64,000 nt of DNA from positions 200,747,043 to 200,811,042 of the forward strand of contig NC_134568.1 of assembly GCF_050947875.1 (NCBI RefSeq), given 5' to 3'. This document shows, piece by piece, positions 33,759-44,257 of this stretch (the stretch's first letter is position 1; every line of letters starts with the position of its first letter). The DNA is from Dermacentor variabilis. Taxonomy: Eukaryota; Arthropoda; Arachnida; Ixodida; Ixodidae. The notes below the pieces were generated by a model that was not told the DNA's origin, did not search any database, and saw only the letters and a list, made by a program, of their open reading frames with translations. A program made the translations under genes and the position numbers.

Positions 33759-35024
33759 ATGGAAGATATGGTCTTGGACACGTCCGGCGGTCAGCATAGA
33801 CCGCCCGCGGCACGGAAGCGGCTCAGTTCGGCAGTAGGATCCGACGCTACTGATTCCGAGCTTTCTGACTCAAGATCTGAAGATTCGGATGCTTTCATAC
33901 CTGTCAAGCACCGCCGCCCACGACGGACGTCACCGGCATCGTCCTCAAGTGAAGGGACTGTCATATACAACACCATCAAGACTACAACAGTAGCTTTCAT
34001 TCCCGTCGACGCGATGGTAAGCCTGAATGCTATCTCTCGACAGAAACTTAATGATTTCTTCTTCAAACTTGCCCCTGGACTAATCCAAGAGGTTCGCGTG
34101 AACCCCTGGAAAAATGTCATTGCTGTTGACACTACCGATGACAAGATGGTGCAAACTCTACTTGGTTTGTCTGAAATCTGTGGGGTCCGCACGCGTCCCT
34201 ACGTACCACAGGGTACAAATATAGCAGCTGGTGTCGTATCTGATGTGGACTTGGATCTCAAAGACGACGTTTTTAAGAACATGATCGTTTGCACGCCACC
34301 ATGCAAAATAATTAGCGTTCGAAGGCTAGGCTCGTCAAAGTGTATGAAGATACTTTTCGCCTCTGGAAAGCTGCCTAGTCATATAAAGGCTGGACTTGTG
34401 CGCTATCCTGTTCGACCTTTCGTACCACGGCCTTTGCAATGCCATAAATGTTTTAAGATTGGTCATGTTCAGGGCTTTTGCACCAGAGATTTGGTCTGTG
34501 CCAAATGCGGTGGGAATCACCATGTAGATTCCTGTGAAAGTCAGGCATATCGGTGCCCTAACTGTAATGGTGAACATTTGGCAACAGATAAAGGATGTCC
34601 CTCATTGAAGAATGAACAAAAGGCACTAAAAGAGAAAGCCAAAAAGAAGGCAGCAGGAGATGAAAGCGCCCGTCACCGTAGTGCTGCCCCAGCGACTGGA
34701 AAGGCAGCGCGTTCAAAGAGTGACAAAGACACAACGCATCGGAAAGTAGGGGGGCGGAACTTCTGCCTCTCAGACACATCGTGGCCAGCGCTTCCATCGA
34801 AACCGTCGGAACAAGTATCTACAAAGACTTCGACCACGGTGGAAAGCACCGCAAACACATTACCTAAACCGGTATCAGCCAACGACGATGTGCAACTTGT
34901 CAATCTTCTAAAGATGCTTGTCAACGTCATCAGATCTCTAATCGCCGGTCGCCAGACACCAGCAGCGTCAGCAGCAGAGCAACTTTTGGAGGCACTCGTT
35001 CCTGTCCTCGACGGCCTTCGCTAG
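33759..35024 (+). CDS. I LINE ORF1, gag-like nucleic-acid-binding protein
   Basis: A 421-codon frame starts at an ATG in a good context (GCCATGG). The first 60 residues are Ser/Asp-rich and basic. A central RNA-binding-like region follows, with SVRRLGSSKCMKILFASG. Three zinc knuckles come at about residues 228-280: CHKCFKIGHVQGFC, CAKCGGNHHVDSC and CPNCNGEHLATDKGC. A Lys/Ala/Ser-rich segment and a short C-terminal helix end the protein. In I elements this protein coats the element RNA and helps target-primed reverse transcription. A homologous, broken ORF1 lies at 51141-52491. Confidence 0.9.
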   Translation: MEDMVLDTSGGQHRPPAARKRLSSAVGSDATDSELSDSRSEDSDAFIPVKHRRPRRTSPASSSSEGTVIYNTIKTTTVAFIPVDAMVSLNAISRQKLNDFFFKLAPGLIQEVRVNPWKNVIAVDTTDDKMVQTLLGLSEICGVRTRPYVPQGTNIAAGVVSDVDLDLKDDVFKNMIVCTPPCKIISVRRLGSSKCMKILFASGKLPSHIKAGLVRYPVRPFVPRPLQCHKCFKIGHVQGFCTRDLVCAKCGGNHHVDSCESQAYRCPNCNGEHLATDKGCPSLKNEQKALKEKAKKKAAGDESARHRSAAPATGKAARSKSDKDTTHRKVGGRNFCLSDTSWPALPSKPSEQVSTKTSTTVESTANTLPKPVSANDDVQLVNLLKMLVNVIRSLIAGRQTPAASAAEQLLEALVPVLDGLR

Positions 35025-35073
35025 ACGTTTTACCGGAAACAATTCCAACAGTTGTCAGCAGCCTCGCCCCTTT

Positions 35074-38000
35074 GTGCTGCAATGGAATGTCAGGTCGATG
35101 CGACCGCGGCACGCGGATTTAGTCCTTCGACTCATCGCTATGAAGACTCCACCAGACGTTATAGCGCTTCAGGAAACTAACGTAAGGAAAGACGAATATC
35201 GATTGCCGGGCTTCGTGGGTGTCCACAGTAACACTCGATGCGCGGAACCAGCTTGTGGCTCTTTCCAGTGCGTGGAGGAGGCGCATACGCGCAATGCTTC
35301 AAAAGCATCAGTGTACGTTCGTGCTGACTTGGACTTCGCGGTTATTGACACAGACGGCATCTGTGACGATGAGTTTGAGTGTGTAGCTGTTACTGTGAGC
35401 CTCAGAGGTGTGTGTACGACGGTGGCAAGCATATACAACAGGCCTACACGTTCTTCCGATACCTCGCTACTTGAGAGCTTATTGTCTCGGTGTGGGGCAT
35501 CGTTTGTGTTATGCGGAGATTTTAATGCCCACCATCCACGATGGTGTAGCCGTCCCCAAGACAATCGTGGGACAGAGATTAACGAGATCATTATCAAGAA
35601 TGATCTCCAATTACTGAATGACGGTTCACCTACATTTATAGGTAGAGGAAAGGAGCATTCCACTATAGACCTTGCGATATCAACGAGAGATGTGTGCTTA
35701 GCCTGGTCATGTGAACCCGACCCGTGGGGCTCAGATCACCTACCCATTTGGTTAACACCAACACATACTGTGGGTCGCCAGGATGTCGTTTATACAGTGA
35801 CTAACTGGGACAAGTTCCGACAGCTGATCTCAGAGGCACCATCTCAAGACAGCCTATTTAAACTTATGAGTGAGTGCTTACGAAAAGCTACAGTACAACG
35901 ACGACGGCGTATCGGCAAACCAAATCCCGATCTAAAGCTTTTGCGGCTGCGCGCATGTCGACGGCGCGCTTATAGACGGGCACAGCGCTCTAAACGACGC
36001 ACCGACTGGACTATATACAATCGCATTGATGCAGCCATACGGCGGCATACAAAACAGCTTCGTCGAAAGAGCTGGGAAGCTTTGTGTAGTTCGTTGCACA
36101 CTGGAAGTGGTTTTGGAAATGTATGGCGCATACTGAAGGCTCTCCGCACTCCTCAAATCTGCAAGAATCCTACGGCTGCATTGAGCATAGCGACTGACCA
36201 GTCACCAAAAGTAATAGCGGAGGCATTCGCAGACATTTTCGTCTCTTCTGCATCCAGTGACACCACAATTAGCGACCTTCGTTCTTTGACAAGTCACAGC
36301 ACCATAACCGCTTCCTATGGTCCATCCTGCCAGATGGATGAGGCAGATTTCACTCTTGAGGAGCTGCGACACGCGCTGAGCCTCTCCAAACGCCGCACTG
36401 CTCCAGGCGAAGATGGTGTGACGTACCAAGCATTGCGGAACGTTGATAAGAGTTTCCATGACCGTATATTGGACGAGTATAATGAAGTATGGAGAGCCGG
36501 TGTAATCCCTGCTGAATGGAAATCGTCCGTGGTAATACCAATTTTAAAGCCCGGGCGTCCTGCAAGGCACCTAAAGTCCTACCGACCAATATCCCTAACT
36601 TCAAATGTCATCAAGTTAATGGAGCGAATGGTCTTGTTTCGTTTAGATGTCAGGCTAGAGGAGCTGAATTTTTTCCCTGATGTCATGAGTGGCTTTCGGC
36701 GCCGCCGTTCGGCTCTGGACAGCATATCAGACCTTGTCTCAGCACTCGAATTTGCTAAAGAAAACAAGCACTCTGCCTACATGCTCTTCCTGGACATACA
36801 GCAAGCTTTCGATTCAGTTCCGCATAAGGCGATTATTTTCGCTCTTGCAACCGCGGGAATTTCGGGTCGTCTGCTACAATTTGTGCATAATTTTCTATCG
36901 GAGCGCCGTATGAAAGTGCGTGTCGGAGGAGTAACTAGTGAATACCGAAATGTGAAGTGCGGTGTGCCACAGGGCAGCGTATTATCGCCGCTTTTGTTTA
37001 ACACCGTACTCGCCGCACTTCCAAGTCGTTTGCCTCGGGACACTGCTTTCCCTGTGAACATAGCTGTCTACGCAGATGACATTGCTCTGTGGATAAGCGG
37101 CCCTTCGCACCTTGGTCCGCGGCTTCGTGCAAGCTTGCAAAGAGCTCTCAACGCTACTTCGGAGTATTTGGGTGAAGTTGGACTGCTCATATCACCTGCT
37201 AAGTCGGCTGCAATAGCATATCACCCTAAACAACGCGCTCGTCGAACGATGAGCCGACTGTATCTTGACGAAACGCCTATAAACTGGGTGCGACAACACC
37301 GTTATTTGGGGTTAATTGTGGATGATCGCATCTCTTGGCGTCCTGCCGTTAAATCTGTACGACGCAAATCGCACTCCCTCCTTAAGTATGTGGCCGCCTT
37401 GACTGCTCGAGGTGCTGGCTGCGACCAAACAACGGCTCTTCAGGTGTACCAGTCATCTGTACTGTCAGGCATGCTGTACGCATTACCAATTTTGAACATA
37501 CCACATAGTTTGATGTCCCAACTGGAGCGAGATCATCGCGTTGCCCTTCGACTAATGCTTGGATTACCTCGTGAGGCGCAATCTATTGCATTACTCACTG
37601 AAGCGCATCAGTTACCCCTGAGGCTGCAAGCAGATCAGAGAGCTCTGTATCATATTGAGCGTCTGCACCGCGCATCGAATGGTCAATCGCTCCTTGATCG
37701 TCTCATTAACCGCCCGTTATCTCGAATGGGAAAAATGGCGGCTTTATTTATGAATATCACTACCTTTTCTGAACATGCTGCTTCAGATACGTCTCCGCCT
37801 CCAAAAGGTATCACGAAACACGTACTTCCCATTTACCTCACAATCCCTGACATGCAGAAAAAGTCTGATATGGCTGTTCCGGCAATATTCCAATTGGCTC
37901 AGTCTCACATGTTCGAAAAGTTTCCAGATTATCTTCAAGTTTTCACAGATGCATCTGTACACAACGACGGTCAAGGCGCCTCTGCAGCTTTTTTCTGCCC

Positions 38001-38778
38001 TTCAACTAAAGTACGACGTATATTTCAAATACCTCATCCAGCTTCGTCAACAACTGCAGAACTAGCAGCGATTAATGTTGCATTGAAATACGTGCAAGAG
38101 GAGTTAACTACATCGAAAGTTGTCATCTTTACGGACTCCCGTGCTGCCCTTAGCAGGTTACAACGCAGTGAGCTTGATTGCCCACTTGTGCGCAGCATTA
38201 CTGACTCTGCGAGCAAAATTACATCACGTGAGGTATCTGTCGTCGCTCAATGGATACCTTCACACGTAGGAATCGCCGGAAATGAAGAAGCTGATCGGCT
38301 CGCTTCAAGTTGCGCTCATAACAACTGTGACTGCCCAGAAATTCTGTGCAAGCTTGATGACGCTCGTCTCCTGATACGTCGCCACCTACTTAGGCAGCAT
38401 CCAGATCAGCGTGTCGCAAATGGAACGTTCCCGCCCCGTGTTCGTGGTCGAGGCTTGCCTCGTCGCGCTAGAGCACAACTGCTCAAGCTGAGGGTTGGTT
38501 GCGTGAACGTGCACGAACGTTTGTACAGACAAGGGCGTGTGGCAAGTCCATTCTGTGCGTCTTGTGGCTGCTACGAGACACTTCAGCACCTTATATTTGA
38601 GTGTCCCGCTTTCAGTGCGCAGCGCATGTCGCTAGTGAGAAACTATCACCTCCTTGGCCTGCGGTGTGCGACACTCGAGGAATGCTTATACCCCAGTGGT
38701 TGTGCATCTAAACGTGATCAGGCCCATCGCGCCCTACTAACCTTTCTAGAGCTAACTAACTTAAGTTCACGTTTGTAG
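35074..38778 (+). CDS. I LINE ORF2: endonuclease, reverse transcriptase, RNase H
   Basis: About 1,234 codons. Residues 1-225 are an apurinic-type endonuclease with LQWNVRSM, QETN, GDFNAHHPRW, STIDLAIS and WGSDHLPIW. The reverse transcriptase (about 430-760) has YRPISLTSN, DIQQAFDSV, GVPQGSVLSP and the catalytic YADD near residue 665. RNase H (about 950-1085) shows FTDAS, TAELAA, FTDSRAA and GNEEADRLA, the feature separating I-type LINEs from Jockey and CR1. A C-terminal CASCGC...HLIFEC zinc motif follows near 1161. Position 35074 is GTG, not ATG; the frame is open upstream into ORF1, so the true start or a frameshift or reinitiation event is unresolved. All catalytic motifs are intact. Confidence 0.93.
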   Translation: MLQWNVRSMRPRHADLVLRLIAMKTPPDVIALQETNVRKDEYRLPGFVGVHSNTRCAEPACGSFQCVEEAHTRNASKASVYVRADLDFAVIDTDGICDDEFECVAVTVSLRGVCTTVASIYNRPTRSSDTSLLESLLSRCGASFVLCGDFNAHHPRWCSRPQDNRGTEINEIIIKNDLQLLNDGSPTFIGRGKEHSTIDLAISTRDVCLAWSCEPDPWGSDHLPIWLTPTHTVGRQDVVYTVTNWDKFRQLISEAPSQDSLFKLMSECLRKATVQRRRRIGKPNPDLKLLRLRACRRRAYRRAQRSKRRTDWTIYNRIDAAIRRHTKQLRRKSWEALCSSLHTGSGFGNVWRILKALRTPQICKNPTAALSIATDQSPKVIAEAFADIFVSSASSDTTISDLRSLTSHSTITASYGPSCQMDEADFTLEELRHALSLSKRRTAPGEDGVTYQALRNVDKSFHDRILDEYNEVWRAGVIPAEWKSSVVIPILKPGRPARHLKSYRPISLTSNVIKLMERMVLFRLDVRLEELNFFPDVMSGFRRRRSALDSISDLVSALEFAKENKHSAYMLFLDIQQAFDSVPHKAIIFALATAGISGRLLQFVHNFLSERRMKVRVGGVTSEYRNVKCGVPQGSVLSPLLFNTVLAALPSRLPRDTAFPVNIAVYADDIALWISGPSHLGPRLRASLQRALNATSEYLGEVGLLISPAKSAAIAYHPKQRARRTMSRLYLDETPINWVRQHRYLGLIVDDRISWRPAVKSVRRKSHSLLKYVAALTARGAGCDQTTALQVYQSSVLSGMLYALPILNIPHSLMSQLERDHRVALRLMLGLPREAQSIALLTEAHQLPLRLQADQRALYHIERLHRASNGQSLLDRLINRPLSRMGKMAALFMNITTFSEHAASDTSPPPKGITKHVLPIYLTIPDMQKKSDMAVPAIFQLAQSHMFEKFPDYLQVFTDASVHNDGQGASAAFFCPSTKVRRIFQIPHPASSTTAELAAINVALKYVQEELTTSKVVIFTDSRAALSRLQRSELDCPLVRSITDSASKITSREVSVVAQWIPSHVGIAGNEEADRLASSCAHNNCDCPEILCKLDDARLLIRRHLLRQHPDQRVANGTFPPRVRGRGLPRRARAQLLKLRVGCVNVHERLYRQGRVASPFCASCGCYETLQHLIFECPAFSAQRMSLVRNYHLLGLRCATLEECLYPSGCASKRDQAHRALLTFLELTNLSSRL

Positions 38779-39302
38779 CGTGAACGTTCAACATTCTGTA
38801 GTAGCGTGACCTTCAGTGACCGGCCCTACTGTGTGTGATCTGTACTGTGTCCTAACGCTTCTTCATTCGAAGATGGGAAGTGGCGGGTTCAAACACCTTG
38901 TAGTGTATATTGTGAACCGACTACCAGTGAAACGGTGATTGCGTGCAGCTATACTTGGCGTCTCATCGTGGAGCGCACAATTAGCCGCGTAGCAAACTAG
39001 CCATGGATGTGATAGATAATTGTGGAGGCTGTTCGATGCGGCGTCACTTTAATTCCGCCTGCAGAGTCGAAACTCGGCGGAACAACGTGCTAGTGTACTG
39101 TGTTCTACTTTAGTCTTTAGATTTGTCCTGTTGCTCTTCCTTTTCTCTTTCCTCCCTTCCTTCCTATCTTCCATTTCTGTGTTGCTGTCACCTCCCTTCA
39201 GAAGAGTAGGCAGGCGTTGTGCCCCTTCCGGTGGCAGTTGCCAGCCTGCTCCTCGCCTTCCCTTTCCTGTTAACTGTATATATGTGTATATGTGTTCAAA
39301 AC

Positions 39303-39320
39303 AAATAATAATAATAATAA
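39303..39320 (+). repeat. (TAA)n 3' tail of I LINE
   Basis: AATAATAATAATAATAA closes the element directly before the TSD, a tail type known from I elements in place of poly(A). Confidence 0.85.
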
Positions 39321-39330
39321 TTGAACGACC

Positions 39331-40345
39331 TGCCTATATATAAGGGCGGAATTTCGCTGTAGCCCAAATGCTGGCGAGGAATTCCTTTTCCGTCGTAGAA
39401 TAATTGTCTTCCACATTTGACAGCGACCGGCTAGCATAAGCTATCACCCATTCAAGTCCGTCTTTCCTCTGTACTAGGACGGCACCGAGACCTAGGCTAC
39501 TGGCGTCAATGTGGATTTCTGTATCGGCGTCCTCGTCGAAGTGCGCAAGTAACGGTGGCGACTGCAGCGGCTCAGCGATTCGTAAAAAGTCTTTGACAAA
39601 GCGCCTGTACTAGGCACACTATGTCAAGGAATCTACACACTGCCTTTTTTTCGATGGGCTGCGGGAACTCTGTGATGGCAGCCGTCTTCTGCGGATCGGG
39701 ACGCACTCCAGATCTGCTGATGACGTGGGCCAGGAACAGAAGCTCGTCGTAAGCGAAGCGGCACTTTTCCTGCTTCAGAGTGAGCTCTGATGACTTGATG
39801 GCCTCTAATACTGCTGCAAGCCGCCTAAGGTGATCGTCGAAACTTCTGGCGAAAACGGCGACGTCATCTAAGTACACAAGACAGGTCTGCCACTTCAATC
39901 CTGCTAACACCGTGTTCTTGACACGCTGGAACGTTGCAGGTGCCGAGCACAGTCCGAATGGCATTGCCTTTAGCTCATAGAGGCCGTCGTCTGGCGTGAT
40001 GAAGGCGCTCTTTTTCACGATCCCTGTCGTCGACTTCTATTTGAAAGTAGCCAGTCTTGAGATCCATCGACGAGAAGTATTTAGCGTTGCAGAGCCGATT
40101 TAATACGTCGTCTATCCGTGGGAGGGGGTATACGTCCTTCTTCGGTGATCTTGTATAGTCGACGATAATCGACGCAGAAACGTAGTGCTCTGTCCTTTTT
40201 CTTCACTAAGACTACAGGAGATGCCCACGGGCTTTTCGACAGCTGTATGATGTCGTCGCGCAGCATCTCGTCGAGTTGTTGCCTTATAGCTCCACGTTCT
40301 CGTGTCGAAACTCGGTAAGGGATCTGGCGGACTGGTCGAGCGCAC
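39331..40345 (-). pseudogene. Gypsy reverse transcriptase and proximal RNase H
   Basis: On the minus strand the reverse transcriptase carries PVVLVKKKD and FCVDYR (about 40160-40220), FGLCSAPATFQR and the catalytic YLDDVAVF (about 39855-39880). It is broken at about 40018-40081 and 40266. RNase H motifs ([28 protein letters not shown]) follow down to the LINE insertion at 39331. At least two frameshifts make it non-functional. Confidence 0.88.
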
Positions 40346-40355
40346 TCTTCGGTTA

Positions 40356-41164
40356 TTACGCGATGCTTTGCAACTGGTGTTTGCCGAATCCTCGATGACG
40401 TCGAAAAGCAGCCTTGTGTCGGCGGAGAATACTTATGAGCTGATGCTGCTTACTGATGGGGAGACCTGGATTTATGTCGAAGTCTGGCTCGGGAACTGTG
40501 GTCGTCGAGGTAGATGCGGCGGAATCTGAGAGGGCAAACGTATTGCTGGCTTCCACAATTTCCTCGATGTCTGCGATCGTCGTGCCTCTGTTGATATGCT
40601 TGAACTCCTGGCTGAAGTTTGTCAGGATCACTTTCGCTTTCCCTCCGTGCAGTCGAGCGATCCCTCTAGCGACACAACTTTCACGGTCGAGTAGTAGACG
40701 TTGGTAGCCTTCGATGACGCCTTCTATGTCCATGGGTGTTTTGCTGCGATGTAAATGACAATGCTGGAGCGAGGCGGGATGCTAACATGGCCCGCAAGTA
40801 CACTCAAGGCATAGTGACTACGAGCGCTCTCCGGTTGTATCGCTTGGTATTGGGATAGTGTTATCGACTTAGACGTCGAGTCGATTATTGCGCCGTGTTG
40901 GTTCAAGAAATCCATGCCGAGAATGCCGTCTCGTGAACATTGTTGGAGGATAACGAAGGTGGCAGGGTAGGTCCGGTCATTATCGGTAATTCTTTCCGTG
41001 CATATTCCAGTCGGCGTTATTAGGTGTCCACCAGCGGTCTGAATTTGGGGGCCATCCCACAGAGTCTTAACTTTCTTCAACTTGGCGTTGAAGGGTCCAC
41101 TAATGACGGAGTAGCTGGCTCCTGTGTCGACTAAGGCGGTGACAGCGTGGCCGTTGAGCAACAC
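40356..41164 (-). pseudogene. Gypsy protease and linker to RT
   Basis: The frame at 40724-41164 holds a retropepsin: VDTGASYSVIS with the catalytic Asp-Thr-Gly, and a GILGMDFL motif about 75 residues later, the Ile-Leu-Gly of the flap-side turn. A linker at 40356-40733 is in another frame. Protease cleaves the gag-pol product. The protease core itself looks intact. Confidence 0.85.
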
Positions 41165-41599
41165 GGCGACGTCGATGGCTCTTACTGTTGCGTTGCAGTT
41201 AGGTCTGGCGTCGGATCACGGCTGCGTCGCGTTGACGTGTGGCTGGTACGCCGCGGCATCAGATCCTTGGTCGGTGCATCCTTTTCTTCCAGGCTCCGTC
41301 GGGATGGCGGCGTGTCGTTGTTATATCGTCAAGATAGCCTCTTCAACGTCTTCGTCGGGGGCGGAGGATCTTCGTCATTTCGACGAACAGCAACCGCACC
41401 TCCATCGGTTGCTACCTTTAGTTTTTCGGATATGGACTTGCGGACCGCGCTCAGGCTTGGCCAGTGCATGGTCAGCCTTGCGGGGACAGGTAGCGGCCTG
41501 GTGATGGTGAACAGCTGGATGTTCGTCGAGGGCTCTACTGTCTGGCAGCGAGATAGTCGGTGATATAACATGGGCGTTCACCTTGCTGCGGGCGCGGTG

Positions 41600-42735
41600 C
41601 ATTGATGGTGAATCCTCGCAGTCCCATCTCGCGGTAAGGGCATCGGCGGTAGATGTGCCCGGCTTCTCCGCAATAATAGCAGAGCGGACGGTGGTCGGCG
41701 GCGCGCCAAACGTTAGTATTCCTTGGAATGCTGCGTAGGGCGATGGGTTGGCGTGCCTACGGCGACGGCGGTGGACGACGGAACTGTGGCGGATGTGGCC
41801 TCAAGGGCCCCTGCCACGGGCGAAGAGGGGGAGCCTGCCGTCACGGCAGGCTACGGCGGCGTACGTCATCGCTTGAGGCTGAGGCTGCAGCGATTCAGGA
41901 GCTACGAGTGATTGTTGGAGCTCCTCACGTACGACGTCGGCAATCGAAGCCACTTGAGGCTGTGATGAAGGGAACTACTTCTTAAGCTCCTCCCGCACAA
42001 CCGTTCTGATCGTCTCACGCAGGTTGTTGGTCGCCAGTGATTGTACCCCGGCGTAGTTAGCTGAGTTCGTGCGGCGGTTGAATTGTCGATTCCGCATTTC
42101 CAGTGTTTTCTCGATATTGGCGACATTGTGAAGAAACTCTTCGACAGTCTTTGGTGGGCTTCGTATCATTCCGCCGAAAAGTCCTTCCTTCCCACCACGC
42201 ATTAGTAGGCGGACTTTCTTCTCCTTGGACATTTCTGGTCAGCGTGACGGAATAGATGCTCATTACTTCCGTAAATATGGCAGCCTTCCCGTTCGGTAAC
42301 CGCACTCGGGCTTCCAATAGAACTTCGACCGTTTCTTTCCGGATGATGCTTGTGAAAGTCCTCAGGAAGTTACTGCGGAACAGCTCCCACGTTGTAAGGC
42401 TGGACTCCCGATTCTGGAGCTATGTCCTCGCGGCATCTTCCAAGGAGAAGTACACGTGGCGCAGCTTGTCCTCAGAGGTCCAGTTGTTGAAGACCGAGAT
42501 CCTTTCGAAAGTCTCGAGCCAGGATTCCGGATCCTCCGACAAAGCGCCACGGAAGGTAGATGGCTCTCTCGGTTGTTGAGGCGCGATAGGGAAGGCTGGT
42601 ACTGCCAATGTGGTCGCTAACTTGGTAAGAATCTTCCTTGTCGTCTCAGGCAAACATCCGTGCACCGTAGGCAGTCCTTGCAGCCTGGGGTTAGCTCGCT
42701 GGTCCTTGGCGACGTTAGCGCTGTCTTCATGGTTC
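41600..42735 (-). pseudogene. Gypsy gag (frameshifted)
   Basis: The N-terminal frame (42420-42735) begins after a minus-strand start near 42730 and reaches a retrotransposon capsid core with DPESWLETFERISVFNNW and DKLRHVYFSLEDAA. Frameshifts follow. The middle part, KVRLLMRGGKEGLFGGMI, is open at 41975-42232. A perfect CCHC knuckle CYYCGEAGHIYRRC is readable at about 41635-41690. The copy is not translatable as one protein. Confidence 0.85.
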
Positions 42736-42779
42736 GGGCTTGGATCACGGTTTTAGGGGGGCGTCCGATACATGAACGC

Positions 42780-42797
42780 ACTAGCACCTCCACCAGA
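42780..42797 (-). promoter_or_regulatory. Primer-binding-site region of Gypsy element
   Basis: The minus strand reads TCTGGTGGAGGTGCTAGT just after the 5' LTR. TGG two bases past the LTR is the usual start of a primer site. I could not assign the tRNA. Confidence 0.55.
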
Positions 42798-43214
42798 TGT
42801 CACGTAGTAGTGACGGCGAATAATACAGACGTAAAACTGTGAATAACGAAACTAACTTCTTATTAGGCAAACATGTGCCCACAAAAGCAAGTTACACAAA
42901 ACACAGCAATAGCGGCGAACTCGGTCGGCGATCGTCGAAAATCTGATCAGCGGGTCAAGCGCGTCGGCTTTTATACATCAGTCACCGAAGGTTCTAGAGT
43001 AATCACTGGTGCCCGTGTGTCTTCCAGAAAGTTCTGCACCATTCGAGTAAGGTATACATGTTATCAGATTACACAAGGTTCGGCGACAACAGACAGCGGA
43101 TGGAACCATTGATAACTTTCCAGAAACTACCGATACATGCAGGCGCATCCTGCGCTGAGCGATGACATGTTAGACGATGAAACGCAGTCACCCAATAAAC
43201 AAGTGCACGTGTCA
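42798..43214 (-). repeat. 5' LTR of Gypsy element
   Basis: Same end sequences as the 3' LTR (TGTCACGTAG to CACGTGTCA on the plus strand), 417 bp, with a minus-strand TATAAAA at 42968-42975. Confidence 0.9.
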
Positions 43215-43452
43215 ATAAGGCAAAAAAAAAATATGTTTCATCTAGGAATGAAGGTTCAGCTGGGCATGATAGTATACCAGTAAGAAAGAGAGAGAGATAG
43301 AGAGGAGGAAGCAAGGAAAAGCAGGGAGCTTAACCAGACTGAGTCCAGTTTGCTATCCTACACGTGGGGAGGGGCATTGGGAGTGAAAGAGAGAGAGAAA
43401 AAAACTGAGTCTATATCGCACTTTCACATGCACTAAGTTAGGTGCAGGGTAT

Positions 43453-43663
43453 CTACAGTCGGACACTCAAGTGTATTGCCTTCAGGTAGTGAAGAAAAAC
43501 TCGAATGGCTTTCTGGGCTAATGAACTGTGAGACCAGGTTCCCAAGATCTTTGCTTCTGTGAATGGCCTATTGTCCAGTCTATTAAAGGCACACTGGAGA
43601 GTCGGACATTGGTTATCAAAGCGAGAACAGTGGCACAGAAGGTGACTGATGGTATCTTCACAC
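43453..43663 (-). pseudogene. I-like LINE ORF2 C-terminus
   Basis: About 70 codons hold the CCHC-like CEDTISHLLCHC motif and the terminal FLHYLKAIHLSVRL helix, ending at the natural stop of ORF2. Confidence 0.75.
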
Positions 43664-44209
43664 TTCAACCTTATCGGCGCCTACATCTTCCCATCTAGTC
43701 GGTTGGATAGCGACCGACTGCAAGAAATCCTGACGGCGACTTCTGGACCCTGGATTACAACTGGTGACTTTAATGCTCATCATTTGGTTTGGGGAAAATC
43801 TAGAATAGATTCCAGGGGCCGGAAACTTGTGGAATCTGCTTCCGACAACGAATTCAGCAGTATGAACGATGGCAGTCCAACGTACTTGCGTGGCACGATT
43901 TATAGCAGTTGCTTAGATTTGACTTTGGGGTCACGGTATCTTAGTCAAAATGTTCGATGGTTCTTTGACTTCGAGACTCAGACTCATGGCAGTGGCGATA
44001 TTTCCATCTACTTAAGAATCACGAGGTTTGGAAGCTTCTCTTATTCTACTTCCCGACTAGTAAGGTGGTCAACATGTAAGACAAAGATGGAAGAGGCATG
44101 CATAGAAGGATTTACCTGCACCATTGAGGACCTCATTACAAGTGTGCTGGAAGCATCTAAGTACACCTTTACATACATAACAACGTACGGATTTCGTCAT
44201 GGAACTTGA
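43655..44209 (+). pseudogene. I-like LINE endonuclease fragment
   Basis: The frame covers the endonuclease core from the LIGAYIF strand through GDFNAHH, a Leu-Asp-Leu catalytic strand and THGSGDISI, where the usual Ser-Asp-His is changed to Ser-Gly-Asp. It lacks the first part of the domain. Confidence 0.75.
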
Positions 44210-44257
44210 GCGACTTCGAACGATTCTTCGAAGGACCGAGTGGTGATGATATACTAG

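Larger units (their letters stand above)
33614..39320 (+). mobile_element. Full-length I-clade LINE with (TAA)n tail
   Basis: A 10-bp TSD, TTGAACGACC, lies at 33604-33613 and 39321-39330, so the element is exactly bounded at 5,707 bp. It has a 145-bp 5' UTR, two open ORFs, a 540-bp 3' UTR and a tail of six TAA/ATA units, as in I elements. It inserted in the plus orientation into the minus-strand Gypsy RNase H. Both ORFs are free of stops, which suggests recent activity. Confidence 0.95.
31451..43214 (-). mobile_element. Gypsy LTR retrotransposon (decayed, host of an I LINE)
   Basis: LTRs of 397 and 417 bp bound gag, protease, RT/RNase H and integrase in Gypsy order on the minus strand. The 5.7-kb LINE at 33614-39320 sits within the RNase H region. 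Flanks are ATGA (31447-31450) and ATAA (43215-43218), a plausible 4-bp TSD with one change. Without the LINE it is about 6.05 kb, a normal length. Frameshifts and stops occur throughout pol and gag, so this copy is dead. Confidence 0.92.
43278..44243. mobile_element. 5'-inverted (twin-primed) I-like LINE fragment
   Basis: Bases 43278 to about 43662 are, on the minus strand, the C-terminal zinc region (CEDTISHLLCHC) and TC-tailed 3' UTR of an I-like LINE, closely matching 55990-56346. Bases from about 43655 to 44243 are, on the plus strand, endonuclease sequence of the same family (GDFNAHHLVWGK, NDGSPTYLRG, a degraded SDH). The two meet head to head within about 10 bp. An imperfect TSD, TGATAGTATAC and TGATGATATAC, lies at 43267-43277 and 44244-44254. 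This is the signature of twin priming during LINE insertion. Confidence 0.8.

Noticed and set aside
35169..38589. Minus-strand frames within the I LINE
   Set aside because: Shadows of the plus-strand ORF2, which has clear catalytic motifs.
31446..43219. 5-bp TSD for the Gypsy element
   Set aside because: GATGA and ATAAG do not match; only a 4-bp ATGA/ATAA with one change is plausible.
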